64,000 nucleotides of DNA from CAVYGM01 sp963768025 (GCA_963768025.1 CAVYGM010000004.1:248001-312000); one strand, 5' to 3'; positions 26,031 to 36,398 are shown, counted from the first letter of the stretch. The notes: generated by a model from the sequence alone, not told the origin. A program made the numbers and translations.

Positions 26031-27149
26031 CTACGCAGCGCTTGCCACGTAGGGTTGTTTCTTTTCCAGGATATGCCAGATGACCACCAGTATCTTCCTG
26101 GCGTTGGCAACAAGTGCCTTATTGTGGTTCATTCGCTTCTTGAGCGTATGGTACCTGATGCAAAACCGGCTGGATTTTGTACGACTGGCCCCCCAGGCGC
26201 ATTGTACCAGCATCACCCTAAGGTATTTGTTGCCATGCAGCGTCTTCCTGCCTTTGATCTTACCCGCACTTTCGTCGTTACGCGGTCTAAGTCCGGCCCA
26301 CCCCACCAGGGAGGAGGCCGTCAGGAAAGCTTTCATGTCCACACCTACCTCTGCTATGACGCTGGCGGCGCTGTGCTCCTTGATCCCTGGAACGGTCTGC
26401 AACAGCTCCATTTGCTGGCCATAGTATTGCCGACAAAGCGCCAACAGCTTTCGTTTACAATCATTCAGTTGTTTTTCAAAGAATTCCAGCTCTGCAAAAC
26501 CCATCCCAAGCATATCCGTATCCACTTCCGATAGGATGCCCGTGAGCGAATCCCTGATGCAGTCGATTCCATGCTTATTGGTGATCCTCCTATGCACCAG
26601 TTTTACAAGCTGCTGTGGGTCATGATTACCCTCTGATAGAGCCTTGATCACTTTTCGCATCGACTTGCCGCCAATGTCCGAGACATAGTTGCTCAACCGG
26701 ATGTTACACCGCTGCAAAATCAAATCTATTGCTTGTTCAGACCGCTGCAAGTGCCTGGTGAGATAAAATATCTTCCGGTTGTAGTGCCGCAGTTGCTGGG
26801 TTTGCTCATCAGGGATAAAGCTGGACTTGATCAATCCCTTTTGCAGTACCATCGCAATCCAGTGCGCATCTTTCACATCCGTTTTCCGGCCGGGAAGCTG
26901 ACGGATGAAGTAGGGGTTTACCAACTTCACATCAAAGTCAGCTTCAAGAACACGCCATACCGGCACCCAGTAGATGCTGGTGCTTTCCAGGGCCACTTCC
27001 CTCACATGATGCAATGAAAGCTCCTGACGTAAACGTTCAAGCTCAGGGGTCAGCGTGCCATACACGCCTTCAAACTTCTCGCCAGAATCTGTTAAGATAC
27101 ACATAAAGACACTATCTTTGTGTACATCCAGGCCACAAAATCCTTCCAT
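26031..27149 (-). CDS. IS110-family transposase
   Basis: 372 residues from ATG 27147-27149 (MEGFCGLDVHKDSVFMCILT). An N-terminal RuvC-like DEDD domain has the acidic residues of GLDVHKD, VALESTS and GRKTDVKDAHWIA. The C-terminal Transposase_20 domain has TVPGIKEHSAASVIAEVG and GWAGLRPRNDESAGK, where the Ser of ESAGK is the position of the catalytic serine. The two-domain layout is full length and looks functional. Unlike many neighbouring genes to its right, it has no frameshift. Confidence 0.95.
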   Translation of the reverse strand: MEGFCGLDVHKDSVFMCILTDSGEKFEGVYGTLTPELERLRQELSLHHVREVALESTSIYWVPVWRVLEADFDVKLVNPYFIRQLPGRKTDVKDAHWIAMVLQKGLIKSSFIPDEQTQQLRHYNRKIFYLTRHLQRSEQAIDLILQRCNIRLSNYVSDIGGKSMRKVIKALSEGNHDPQQLVKLVHRRITNKHGIDCIRDSLTGILSEVDTDMLGMGFAELEFFEKQLNDCKRKLLALCRQYYGQQMELLQTVPGIKEHSAASVIAEVGVDMKAFLTASSLVGWAGLRPRNDESAGKIKGRKTLHGNKYLRVMLVQCAWGASRTKSSRFCIRYHTLKKRMNHNKALVANARKILVVIWHILEKKQPYVASAA

Positions 27150-27285
27150 AGTTGTTTGGTTTTTTAGTACATCACTAAAACAATTGTGGCGGCGATTCTG
27201 TGGCCGATTTTTATTCAACGCGATTATAAATCCCGTTTTTTATATAAGTTTGATTACTCAAATTAACATATACATCATCCACGTT

Positions 27286-29076
27286 ATGGCCGTACCTACT
27301 ACCTGGAAGACCTTGATTTTCATAAGCCTCCTGGCTTTGGTGGGAGGGGAGGGCGCGGCCCAGGAACCCGATTTTCTGCCGCTGCAGCCCGACAAGCTTG
27401 AATGGGCGCAGCAGGTGGCCCGGCACGCGAAGGTCAGGAAGGATAGTAACCTGCTGGCCGAGTCCCACTACCTATTTGGCAAGATCTACGAAGCGTCGGG
27501 CAACTATCTGGAAGCCAAACGGCACTATTTTCAGTCGCTCCGGATTCAGGAAGTGCGGGGCTATGTATTCGGTCTAGTTAGGTTGTATTGCCGTCTCGCT
27601 ACCGTAGAGAGAATTCAACTTCACTACGGAGAGGCTTTTCGGTACGCTCGGCTTGGGCTGCAAATCGCCGAGCAAAGTAAGGATGATCAAGCCCGGCTCA
27701 TGGTTTATAGTTATATGTCTGAATTGTACGCAGATGTCAATGAGCGTGAACACGAAGGTCTGTCGGCCGAAGCACCGAAGGCCAGTTACGATAGCTTGCT
27801 ACATTATCTAAGGAAACAAGAACCTATTGCCCGCCGCATCGGGAAACCATTTGATATCATGGGTTTGGATATAGATTGGGGGGGAAATGCTCCGGAAAAA
27901 AGATAGTAGGTCAATCACTTACTCAAAGAAGCGTTGGATCGTAGTATTGAGATGGAAAAGCCCATTGAGCAGGTAACCATGATGATTATTTGGCTTCGGC
28001 CTATCTTGTCTTTGAGCAACCGAAAGAAGCCATTGGATACTTACAGCGAGCAAAAAAGTTGCATGATACGCTATCTGACTAATACTAGAAACTTTGGAGA
28101 GAGTTTTGAGTTTGCCTACGCCCAGTATTACCGGGCAGTCGGTAACTGGAAGGCGGCTTTGGAGCATACCGAAAAACTGTACGAGCTGAAAGAGCGGGAT
28201 TACATAGCGGATCAGCAGGGCGCCGTTACCCGGCTGGGGATAGAATTTGAAAACGAAAAGAAGGAAGCCCAGCTGGCCAGTCAACAAAAAGAACTGGCCC
28301 TCAAAAACGATAACCTGCGAACGCAGCGATGGTTTCTACTCTCGGTGTTGGCACTGCTGCTGCTTTCTATTGGGGGAACTGCCTTTTACTACCGACTATA
28401 CCGCCAAAAAGAACGCCTTAGCCGCCATAATGCCGAACTGGTGCAGGAGCAGAACCACCGGGTGAAGAACAACCTGCAGGTGGTGTCGGGTCTGCTTCAA
28501 TTGCAGGTCAACCGCCTAACCGACGAGGCGACTATCCGAGCGGTGGAGGACACGCAGGCGCGCATTGAGGTAATGGCCGTGCTGCAGCGCAAACTCTACG
28601 ATACGGATCAGGTGGCCTCCATGCAGGCGTTAGAATTTATCCGGAATCTGGTGGGCATTTCCCTCGAAACTTTTGGCTGTACGGCCGTGGCAACGCACTA
28701 CGATATCCCGGAGGCACTCGAACTATCGCCTGATCATGCCTTGCGGGTTGGGTTGATCGTCAATGAATTGGTTACCAATGCCTGCAAGTATGCTTTTCAA
28801 AACCATCCCGATCCAAGATTGGCGATTAAGGCCCGGTTGCAAAATAATGCTTTCCATCTGGTCTTGGCCGATAACGGTGCGGGGTTCGTGCTACCACCGG
28901 CGGGCCAGGGCAAAAAGCAATCACTCGGGATGAAAATAATTCAATTGCAGGTGGATCAACTATACGGACAATACAGTTTTGATACCACCAACGGAACAGA
29001 ATTCCGGTTGTGTTTCACAGCAGCTCCTTCTGTATTTCACCAGTCCCGCCATTCCACTCTCAGTACTGTATCATGA
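27286..29076 (+). pseudogene. TPR-containing sensor histidine kinase (HisKA_2), frameshifted
   Basis: The N-terminal part (27286-27906) begins MAVPTTWKTLIFISLLALVG, a signal peptide, followed by TPR repeats (SHYLFGKIYEASGNYLEAKR). It stops at two TAG codons (27904-27909). The C-terminal part, in the same frame from 27934, holds a transmembrane segment (WFLLSVLALLLLSIGGTAFY), the H-box EQNHRVKNNLQVVSGLLQLQ and an ATPase domain with NELVTNACKYAF and DNGAGF. The missing TPR piece lies in another frame: 27976-28077 reads DDYLASAYLVFEQPKEAIGY and on to HDTLSD. About four indels are needed, some at A runs. A response regulator overlaps the stop by four bases. Either sequence error or a broken gene. 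Confidence 0.8.
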
Positions 29077-29825
29077 TACCTCTCAAAATCCTGATTATTG
29101 AAGACGAACTCATTACGGCTACGGCGATTCAGGAAGCACTGGAAAGCGAAGGTCACGAGGTAATAGCCCTTGCCCGCTCCCTGCGCGAAGTCAAACAGGC
29201 GTTGGATACGCAGATTCCCGATTTGGCTTTGGTGGATATTTGGCTCGACAATTCGCCGCATAACGGGATTGACATCGTACAAATGCTGTTGAAAGCCCAT
29301 TCGCTCCCTTTTATCTATCTTACTTCCCAATCAGATACAGCTCTGGTAGCGGAAGCTCAGAAAACCTATCCGGCCGCGTACATGCTCAAGCCTTTTCGCC
29401 GTCAGGAACTGGCTATTCAGGTGGAGCTTGCCTATCTCAATCACATGGCTCATTATAACCCTACCACGGGTACCCCACTTTCTGATAGCCTGTTTTTGCC
29501 AACCAAACAGGGCAAAGAGCACATCAGAATCATGAAAAAAGACGTGGTGTATATGCTGGCGGCCGGGGCTTACGTGGAGGTACATGTGCGCAACGGCGAG
29601 GAGATAAAAAGTCACGTTTTTTCTATGAACCTGGGGTACCTTGAGCAGTTTTTCCCTTCTTCCCCATTTTATCGCCTTTCCCGATCGCTGATCATCAACC
29701 TGGAATTTGTGGAGCGAATCGAAAAAAATCAGCTGTTTATGAGTGCCATGGATAAACCCATCCTGTACCCTGAAACGCAGCACCGCGAACTCATGCGAAA
29801 GCTGTCGGTTGTCAGAACCCCCTAG
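29073..29825 (+). CDS. LytTR-type response regulator
   Basis: 250 residues from ATG 29073-29075, overlapping the kinase stop in an ATGA junction. The receiver domain (1-120) starts LKILIIEDELITATAIQEAL, with the acidic pair after the first strand and the phospho-acceptor Asp in LALVDIWLDN, and the switch Lys in MLKPFRR. The C-terminal LytTR DNA-binding domain has VVYMLAAGAYVEVHVRNGEE and PFYRLSRSLIINLEFVERIE. The overlap argues for a two-component pair with the HisKA_2 kinase. Longer starts at 29010 would lie inside the kinase gene and lack family support. Confidence 0.93.
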   Translation: MIPLKILIIEDELITATAIQEALESEGHEVIALARSLREVKQALDTQIPDLALVDIWLDNSPHNGIDIVQMLLKAHSLPFIYLTSQSDTALVAEAQKTYPAAYMLKPFRRQELAIQVELAYLNHMAHYNPTTGTPLSDSLFLPTKQGKEHIRIMKKDVVYMLAAGAYVEVHVRNGEEIKSHVFSMNLGYLEQFFPSSPFYRLSRSLIINLEFVERIEKNQLFMSAMDKPILYPETQHRELMRKLSVVRTP

Positions 29826-29829
29826 AAGA

Positions 29830-29862
29830 TTGGTGTTTGGAGAGTATAAAAACCTACTTTTG
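29830..29862 (+). promoter_or_regulatory. Promoter before the PVC-type heme dehydrogenase
   Basis: TTG at 29830-29832, a 22-base spacer and TACTTTTG at 29855-29862 fit the Bacteroidota promoter pattern. The element starts 5 bases after the response regulator stop and 74 bases before the start codon at 29936, so the dehydrogenase is probably transcribed on its own. Confidence 0.5.
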
Positions 29863-29935
29863 ATCTCTTTTCCTGAAAAACAAATTTGTTCCAAAAAGGC
29901 TTTGAAAAAAGTAACTTAAAAAGGTTTTGCTCCCT

Positions 29936-32900
29936 ATGAGAATCAGAAAACTATACAAATCTCCCCGATTGGTGTTTGCCCTCGCGGCAGGAATCATCAT
30001 CGTATCCTGTGCCAAACTCGCCCCAATCGGCAATTCGGTGGCCACCGCGCCCGGTGCCCTCGAAGTGATCACAGAGGATGCCACCACGGCCCGGTCCAAG
30101 GCGAAGGAAATCCGCGAGAACGTGTCAATAAAGCTGGCCGACGGCCTGAAGCTGGACCTGTGGGCCACGGACTCGCTGGCCCCGGACCCTATTGCCATGT
30201 CCATCGACGATCAGGGACGGGTGTACCTGACGCGGACGAACCGACAGAAAAACTCCGAGTTTGACATTCGCGGCCACCGCGACTGGATGACGCCCTCCAT
30301 CGGACTGCAATCCGTGGAGGACCGCCGGAAGTTTTTGCGCGAGACATTTGCTCCTGATAAGAGCAAGGAGAACGAGTGGCTGAACGACCTCAACGAAGAC
30401 GGCTCGCACGACTGGCGCGACCTGGCCGTGGAAAAAGACGAAGTGTGGCGGCTGGAAGATACTAACAACGATGGCATTGCCGACAAATCCACCCGCATCC
30501 TGAGCGATTTCTTTGAGGAAGTATCCGACGTAGCCGGGGCACTGCTGGTGCGGGCCGAGGATATGTTTGTGGGCATTGCCCCCGACATGTGGCGTCTGCA
30601 GGATACCAACGGCGACGGCATCCCGGATAAGAAAACCTCCATTAGCCATGGCTACGGCGTCCATATCGGCTTTGGTGGCCACGGCATGTCGGGCGTGGTA
30701 GAGGGACCCGACGGGCGTATCTACTGGGGCATTGGTGACATTGGCGCGCAACTCACCGACGTGAGACGGCAAGAAATATAACTACCCCAACGAGGGCGTC
30801 ATCGTGCGTTCCAACCCCGACGGCAGCAACTTTGAGGTGTTCGCCTCCGGCTTGCGCAATACGCACGAGTTTGTGTTCGACGAGTACGGAAACCTCATCA
30901 CCGCCGACAACGACGGCGACCACCCCGGCGAAAGCGAGCGGCTGGTGTACATTGTGGATGGTCACGATGCGGGCTGGCGCTCCAACTGGCAGTACGGCAA
31001 GTACACCGACCCCAAAAACAACAGCTACAAGGTGTGGATGGACGAGAATATGTACAAGCCCCGGCAGGCCGGGCAGGCAGCGTACTTCCTGCCGCCCATC
31101 ATGAATTTCCATAACGGCCCTACCGGCATGGTGTACAATCCCGGCACCGCCCTGGGCTCGGCTTGGAAGAATAAGTTTTTCCTGGTGGAATTTGTAGGTA
31201 ATCCCGCCCGCTCGCCCATCTGGTCGTTTGGTCTCAAGCCCAAGGGAGCTTCGTTTGTGCTAGACGGCGAGAAAAACATCCTGAATGGCATCCTCCCCAC
31301 CGGCATCCGGTTTGGTCCCGACGGTGCGCTCTACGTAGCCGACTGGCTTAATGGCTGGGATACCAAAAACGCGGGCCGCGTGTGGCGGCTGGACGTATCC
31401 GAGGATAAGAACGACATGCAGGCTCAGCGCCAGGAAACCCAGCGCCTGATGCAGCTGAACTACGCTTCGCAAAACGAAAATGCCCTTTTTACTCTGTTGT
31501 CGAACCCCGATATGCGCATCCGGCAGAAGGCCCAACTGGAACTGGCAAAGCGCGGAGCCAAAGGCGCGGCGGAGTTCAGCCGGGCAATTGTGCAAACCGA
31601 AAGCCAGCTGGCCCGCGTCCACGGGGTGTGGGGTACCGGCCAACTGGCCCGCGAAAAGAAATCGTACGCCAGCCCGCTACTAGCATCTGCTAAAAGACAA
31701 GGATTCTGAACTAGTAGCGCAAGCCGCCAAGGTTCTCGGCGATGCCGCCGTGCCCGAAGCGGGGCCTTTGCTGGTACCTTTGCTGAGCAGTACCAATCCC
31801 CGCGTGCAGTTCTTCGCAGCACAGGCTGTCGGACGGGTAAACTACAAAGAGGCGGTGCCGGCGTTACTGAAAATGATCGAAGCCAATGCCGACGAGGATT
31901 TGTACCTGCGCCATGCCGCAGTAGTAGCCCTTACGCGCCTCAATCAGGTGGAACCGATTATCGCTCTTACCAACCACCCCAACAAATCACTACGGCTGGC
32001 TGCCGTGCTGGTGCTGCGCCGCCTGGGCAACGAAAATGTACGGCTGTTCCTGAATGATAAGGATGAGTACATCGTGGCCGAAGCCGCCCGTGCTATTAAC
32101 GACGACCTGTCTATTTCGGCGGCCCTTCCCGCCCTGGCGGCTACCCTAAAAGAAAGTCGCTTTACCTCCGAACCTCTGCTCCGGCGGGCCATTAACGCTA
32201 GTTTACGCGTGGGTGGCGACGACCAACTGAACCTCCTGCTGGATTTTGCCAAGCGTAAAGATGTAAGCAAAGAGTTACGCGCCGAAGCCCTGGCCACGGT
32301 GGGTACCTGGGCCGATCCCTCGGTTCTTGACCGCGTGGATGGCCGCTACCGGGGCGTAATCAAGCGCGATGCTGCGGCCATTCGCGCCAAGGTACAGCCG
32401 GATATTGCCGTTCTGCTCCAAGATACCCAGCCAGAGATCCTGATCGCTACGGCCGAAATGATGGCTAGCCTGGGTGTGAGCCGCCTACAATCCCAGGTTG
32501 GTTTCCATTCTCAATGAAAGCAAATCTCCCGAAGTACGATCGGCTATGCTAACGGCACTGAATTCCCTGAACCACAACGACATGGAGGCCGTGCTAAAAA
32601 AAGGCATGAACGATCCCAACGAAGACGTTCGTACCCGGGCCCTAAGCCTGGTCAATGGATCGGTGCTTTCGCAGCAGGCCCTTTTGGATGTAGTGAATAC
32701 TATTTTTGAAAAAGGCTCAGTGAAAGAGCAGCAGCAGATGTTACGCATCCTGGGTAGCATACCCGCCGTCAAATCGGAGCCCGTTCTGAGCAAGCTCGTG
32801 ACCCGCATGGGCAACAAGGAGCTTTCTCCCAACCTAAACCTCGAACTCACCGAAGCCGTGGAGGCCACGAAGTCGGAGGCTCTGCTGGCCAAGCTCAATG

Positions 32901-33371
32901 AGCTTAAACCCAAAGGCACCGGCGTAGCCGACTACATGGATGCACTCCTGGGCGGTGATCGCCAGCAGGGGCAGCGGTACTTCTATACCAACTCTACCGG
33001 CCAATGCGTGCGCTGCCACGCCGTGAACGGTCGGGGCGGGGAAGTAGGGCCTTCGCTTACGCACATTGCGGATGTACTTAGCCGCGAGCAGATCTTGGAA
33101 GCTCTCATCGAGCCGAGTGCGCGGCTGTCGCCGGGTTTTGGTACGGTGATGTTGACGCTGAAAGACGGGCAAACCGTAACCGGTATTCTGTCGGAAGAGA
33201 CGTCGCAGGAGCTTGGTTCTCAAAACTTCCGAAGCTGAACCACTGAAAGTACCCGTAGCCCGCATCGCCAAGCGCGAGAACCTACCATCGAGCATGCCGC
33301 CCATGGGGTATATTATGTCCAAGCGGGAGATCCGGGATGTAGTCGAGTTTTTGGCAAATTTGAAGAAATAG
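29936..33371 (+). pseudogene. PVC-type heme-binding dehydrogenase with HEAT repeats, four frameshifts
   Basis: The start ATG 29936 gives a lipoprotein signal (lipobox IVSC). The beta-propeller dehydrogenase region has DQGRVYLTRTNRQ, RGHRDWM and three EF-hand-like motifs (DLNEDGSHDW, DTNNDGIADK, DTNGDGIPDK). A HEAT-repeat region follows (AAQAVGRVNYKEAVPALLKM and LRHAAVVALTRL), then a cytochrome c with CVRCH at about 33005. The continuous reading changes frame near 30765, 31684, 32490 and 33215; after each shift the family sequence goes on (for example DGKKYNYPNEGVIVRSNPDG, then LLKDKDSELVAQAAKVLGDA, VSILNESKSPEVRSAML, and LKTSEAEPLKVPVARIAKRE to the TAG at 33369-33371). Total about 1140 residues. 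The probable product is an exported heme enzyme like that at 60729. Confidence 0.85.
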
Positions 33372-33417
33372 ACTTTTGTTAGTTTTAGGCCAAAAACATT
33401 CTCTTTCGTATTTGTTA

Positions 33418-33584
33418 GGCTTCTCCGAAGCCTTGGTTTGATAGAGTGTCCTTTGATTCTACAAAGGTTTTAGCTTCTCCGAAGCCCCTTTCCTAGTAGG
33501 GTAGCTTCGGAGAAGCTCAACCTTTGTAGCAAAACCCGTACAACCAAACCAGTGCCTAGCTTCGGAGAAGCCCAACCTTTGTAG
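33418..33584. repeat. REP-like palindrome cluster beside a RAYT-like transposase
   Basis: Four copies of a 13-base hairpin unit (GCTTC-loop-GAAGC) occur at 33419-33431 and 33473-33485 (loop TCC) and at 33504-33516 and 33559-33571 (loop GGA). The second copy is preceded by CTACAAAGG (33459-33467); the third and fourth are followed by CCTTTGTAG (33521-33529, 33576-33584). The second and third copies therefore form an inverted pair, 33459 to 33529, that can fold into a long stem, like the BIMEs of REP families. A transposase gene of the type that mobilises such elements starts 20 bases later. Confidence 0.8.
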
Positions 33585-33603
33585 CAGAACCAAAACACCC
33601 GTT

Positions 33604-34052
33604 ATGGCTGACGCCTTCACCCAGGTCTGCATCCATCTCATTTTTTCGCCCAAGTACCGAGAGGCGCTTATTCGTCCGGAATGGGAGGTACGTTTACTAC
33701 GGGTATAGTCCAGGAAAGAGGGCACAAGCTTCTGGCTATCGGTGGCATGCCTGATCACATTCATATTTCCCTAGGACAAAAGTTATCTGAATCTATTCCT
33801 ATTTTGGTTAGAGAAATAAAAAACGCCTCAAATGACTTTGTAAAAAAGGAAGGTCTAAGCCCTTTCAAGTTTGACTGGCAAAATAGGTACGGTACGTTTT
33901 CTCACAGTCGTTCGCAGGTGGATGCGGTTTGCAAATACGTTATCAACCAGAAGGAACATCATCGTAAAAAGACCTTCAAAGAGGAGTTTTTACAATTGTG
34001 TAATGACTTTGGTTTAGAAATCAAGCCGCAAAGAGTTTTTTACCTGGTTTGA
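33604..34052 (+). pseudogene. IS200/RAYT-type Y1 transposase, one frameshift
   Basis: ATG 33604 gives MADAFTQVCIHLIFSPKYRE, the usual start of the Y1_Tnp family. Near 33690 the frame changes; the rest reads GIVQERGHKLLAIGGMPDHI and onward, with the HUH motif HIH (MPDHIHISLG) and the catalytic Tyr in VDAVCKYVINQKEHHRKKTF. The protein would be about 149 residues. REP-associated tyrosine transposases of this family act on REP hairpins, four of which lie just upstream. A single missing or extra base near 33690 breaks the gene as given. Confidence 0.85.
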
Positions 34053-34152
34053 AGAAAAATAAAGCGCCCCTTTTAGCAGGAGTCTATAAACCAAACAATC
34101 AAAAAAACAGTACCCCTCCCTATATTTATAATCTAATCAACTGGCAAGCTCC

Positions 34153-35343
34153 ATGAAGATTCTTCTTTCCTGCCTATGTGCTGTGTTCGCAACGGGTGCC
34201 TTAGCCCAGGCCGATTTCCAGAAAAAACTCCAACGCCAACTGATCCTGGCCGAGGACGGGGATACCATCCGGCTGGCCGCTGGGACGTTCTCCATCACTG
34301 GCACACTGTCGCTGGAAGGGAAAAATGATATTGTAGTCAAAGGGGCGGGCATGGGTCAGACTATTCTAAGCTTCAAGGGCCAGACCGAAGGGGCTGAAGG
34401 CCTGCGGGTGAGCAACGCCAAACGCATCGTACTGGAGGATTTTACGGTACAGGACGCCAAAGGCGACGCCATTAAAACCATGGAGGTAGAAGGGATTACC
34501 TTCCGAAGGGTAAAAGCAGAATGGACGGGCGAACCTAAGCCCGAGAACGGCGGCTACGGCCTGTATCCGGTCCTGTGCCACAACGTACTCATTGAAGCCT
34601 GTGAAGCCATTGGAGCTTCGGATGCCGGCATTTATGTAGGCCAATCCAAACATATCATTGTCCGTAATTCGCGGGCATACCACAATGTGGCGGGTATCGA
34701 AATAGAAAATTCACTGATGGCGGATGTCTACGACAATGAGGCCACGGAAAATACCGGCGGAATTCTGGTGTTCGATCTGCCCGACCTGGTGCAGAAGAAA
34801 GGGGGCAACGTACGGGTATTCAACAACAAAATTCACCACAATAACTTCCCTAACTTTGCTCCTCCGGGCAACATTGTGGCGGGTGTACAGCAGGGTACGG
34901 GAATCTTGATTCTGGCTACCAATGAGGTAGAGATTTTTCAGAACGAAATCACGGCTAATAACAGCATGGGTACTGGGGTCATCAGTTACCTCATGACCGA
35001 ACGACCCATTAAGGATTCCCTGTACTACCCCTATCCAACGCAGATTTCTATACATGACAACACGTACCAGCGGGATCGGGTAAAATACCAGGGCAAAGGA
35101 CGAATGGGAATGCTGTTTAAGTACAAGCTTCGTTTTGGTAAAAAAGTCCCCGATATCATTTTTGACGGGATCGTGGATAACTCAAGAAAGGGCATTGAGC
35201 CGATCTGTGTACAAAACAATGCGAATGCATCGTTTGTCAATCTGGATGCCGCCCATGATTTCAAAAATGTGTCACGCGATGTATCTCCGTTTACCTGTAC
35301 ATTAAGCCCTTTGAAAAAAGCAGCCCTAACGTTGAACAAATGA
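34153..35343 (+). CDS. Exported right-handed parallel beta-helix protein (TIGR03805-like)
   Basis: 396 residues with a signal peptide (MKILLSCLCAVFATGALAQA). The body is a string of beta-helix turns with GI/xI/V-rich repeats (IVVKGAGMGQTILSFKGQ; HIIVRNSRAYHNVAGIEIEN; VEIFQNEITANNSMGTGVIS). Such proteins are paired in many bacteria with a diheme cytochrome c of the SO2930 family. Here the next gene is exactly that and overlaps the stop codon (ATGA at 35340-35343), so the pair is translationally coupled. Polysaccharide lyase or carbohydrate-binding activity is possible but not shown. Confidence 0.85.
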   Translation: MKILLSCLCAVFATGALAQADFQKKLQRQLILAEDGDTIRLAAGTFSITGTLSLEGKNDIVVKGAGMGQTILSFKGQTEGAEGLRVSNAKRIVLEDFTVQDAKGDAIKTMEVEGITFRRVKAEWTGEPKPENGGYGLYPVLCHNVLIEACEAIGASDAGIYVGQSKHIIVRNSRAYHNVAGIEIENSLMADVYDNEATENTGGILVFDLPDLVQKKGGNVRVFNNKIHHNNFPNFAPPGNIVAGVQQGTGILILATNEVEIFQNEITANNSMGTGVISYLMTERPIKDSLYYPYPTQISIHDNTYQRDRVKYQGKGRMGMLFKYKLRFGKKVPDIIFDGIVDNSRKGIEPICVQNNANASFVNLDAAHDFKNVSRDVSPFTCTLSPLKKAALTLNK

Positions 35344-36398
35344 CCCGCCTTTGCCTCGTAGGTACCCTTTTGACCCTGACCGTTTACCTCTATGCCTTCA
35401 GGAGTGACTGGCGCTATGAAAATTCTTTCCCCCAGGCACCCAAAGAATTGCTTTCAGAATACGGATTTTTTACGGGAAATGCATCCGACCAACAACCTGC
35501 TGCCGGGGTTACTCCCTATGGACTAAATACCCCGCTTTTTTCTGATTACGCCGAAAAATTAAGATTTGTAAAGCTACCTGCCGGGCAAACCGTGCCTTAC
35601 CATGCGGAGCAGGTGCTGGATTTTCCGGTGGGCACTACCCTCATCAAAACCTTTTACTACCCCACCGACGCCCGCAACCCTGCTTTGGGCCGAAGGCTGC
35701 TTGAGACCCGCCTGCTGGTACACGAGGCCTCCGGCTGGAAAGCCTTGGAGTACATCTGGAATGACGAACAATCGGATGCGTACCTGGAAGTGGCAGGGGA
35801 TACTAAAAAGGTAAGCTGGATTGATGAAAAAGGCCAAGCTAGGACCTCGAACTATTCCATGCCCAATTTGAATCAGTGCAAGGGCTGCCACAACAAGAAC
35901 GAGAAGTTGACGCCCATTGGGCCCACTGCACGGCAGTTGAATGGCAATTTCACCTATCAAAATACGACAGAAAACCAATTGATTAGGTGGCAAAAACTCG
36001 GTTTACTTAGGTCGCTACCTGCTTTGGACTCCATTCAAAAAGCTCCCCAATGGAACGATGCCACTACCGGTAGTTTGGAAAAACGCGCTCGTGCCTGGCT
36101 GGACATCAATTGCGCTCACTGCCACAATCCCGACGGTCCCGCGCGTACCTCAGGGTTGTTTCTGCACTGGCAGGAAACCGACCCTACCCATCTAGGGATC
36201 ATGAAAACTCCCGTGGCCGCCGGAAAGGGCTCCGGCGGACGTTTGTACAGCATCGTGCCGGGACAACCCGACAAATCCATCCTAGCCTACCGGATCGAGT
36301 CTACTGATCCTGGTGAAATGATGCCCGAGTTGGGGCGCAGAACAACCCATAAAGAAGGGGTACTGCTGGTCAAAGAATGGATACAAGCCCTCCGATAG
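35340..36398 (+). CDS. SO2930-type diheme c-type cytochrome
   Basis: 352 residues with an N-terminal export segment (LCLVGTLLTLTVYLYAF). Two heme motifs are seen, CKGCH at 180-184 and CAHCH at 258-262, with a Met-rich stretch (PGEMMPELGR) near the end that can supply an axial ligand. The N-terminal 170 residues (GVTPYGLNTPLFSDYAEKLR; FPVGTTLIKTFYYPTDARNP) match the family. It overlaps the beta-helix gene by four bases, the same pairing found in Shewanella and other bacteria. The hemes indicate a periplasmic electron-transfer role. Confidence 0.9.
   Translation: MTRLCLVGTLLTLTVYLYAFRSDWRYENSFPQAPKELLSEYGFFTGNASDQQPAAGVTPYGLNTPLFSDYAEKLRFVKLPAGQTVPYHAEQVLDFPVGTTLIKTFYYPTDARNPALGRRLLETRLLVHEASGWKALEYIWNDEQSDAYLEVAGDTKKVSWIDEKGQARTSNYSMPNLNQCKGCHNKNEKLTPIGPTARQLNGNFTYQNTTENQLIRWQKLGLLRSLPALDSIQKAPQWNDATTGSLEKRARAWLDINCAHCHNPDGPARTSGLFLHWQETDPTHLGIMKTPVAAGKGSGGRLYSIVPGQPDKSILAYRIESTDPGEMMPELGRRTTHKEGVLLVKEWIQALR

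Larger units (their letters stand above)
25941..27185 (-). mobile_element. IS110-family insertion sequence (ends approximate)
   Basis: A complete transposase (26031-27149) is flanked by short non-coding, structured segments: the downstream stretch at 25941-26030 and, upstream, TTTTAGT / ACTAAAA arms at 27162-27168 and 27174-27180. IS110 elements lack classic terminal inverted repeats and target duplications, so the exact ends cannot be read from one copy. It lies between the PSD1 region and the histidine kinase gene, whose promoter-like TAAGTTTG is at 27245-27252. Confidence 0.6.

Noticed and set aside
27904..27909. Two in-frame TAG codons between kinase parts, suggesting recoding or readthrough
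   Set aside because: The missing TPR sequence is clearly present in a different frame (27976-28077), so indels explain the break better than readthrough.
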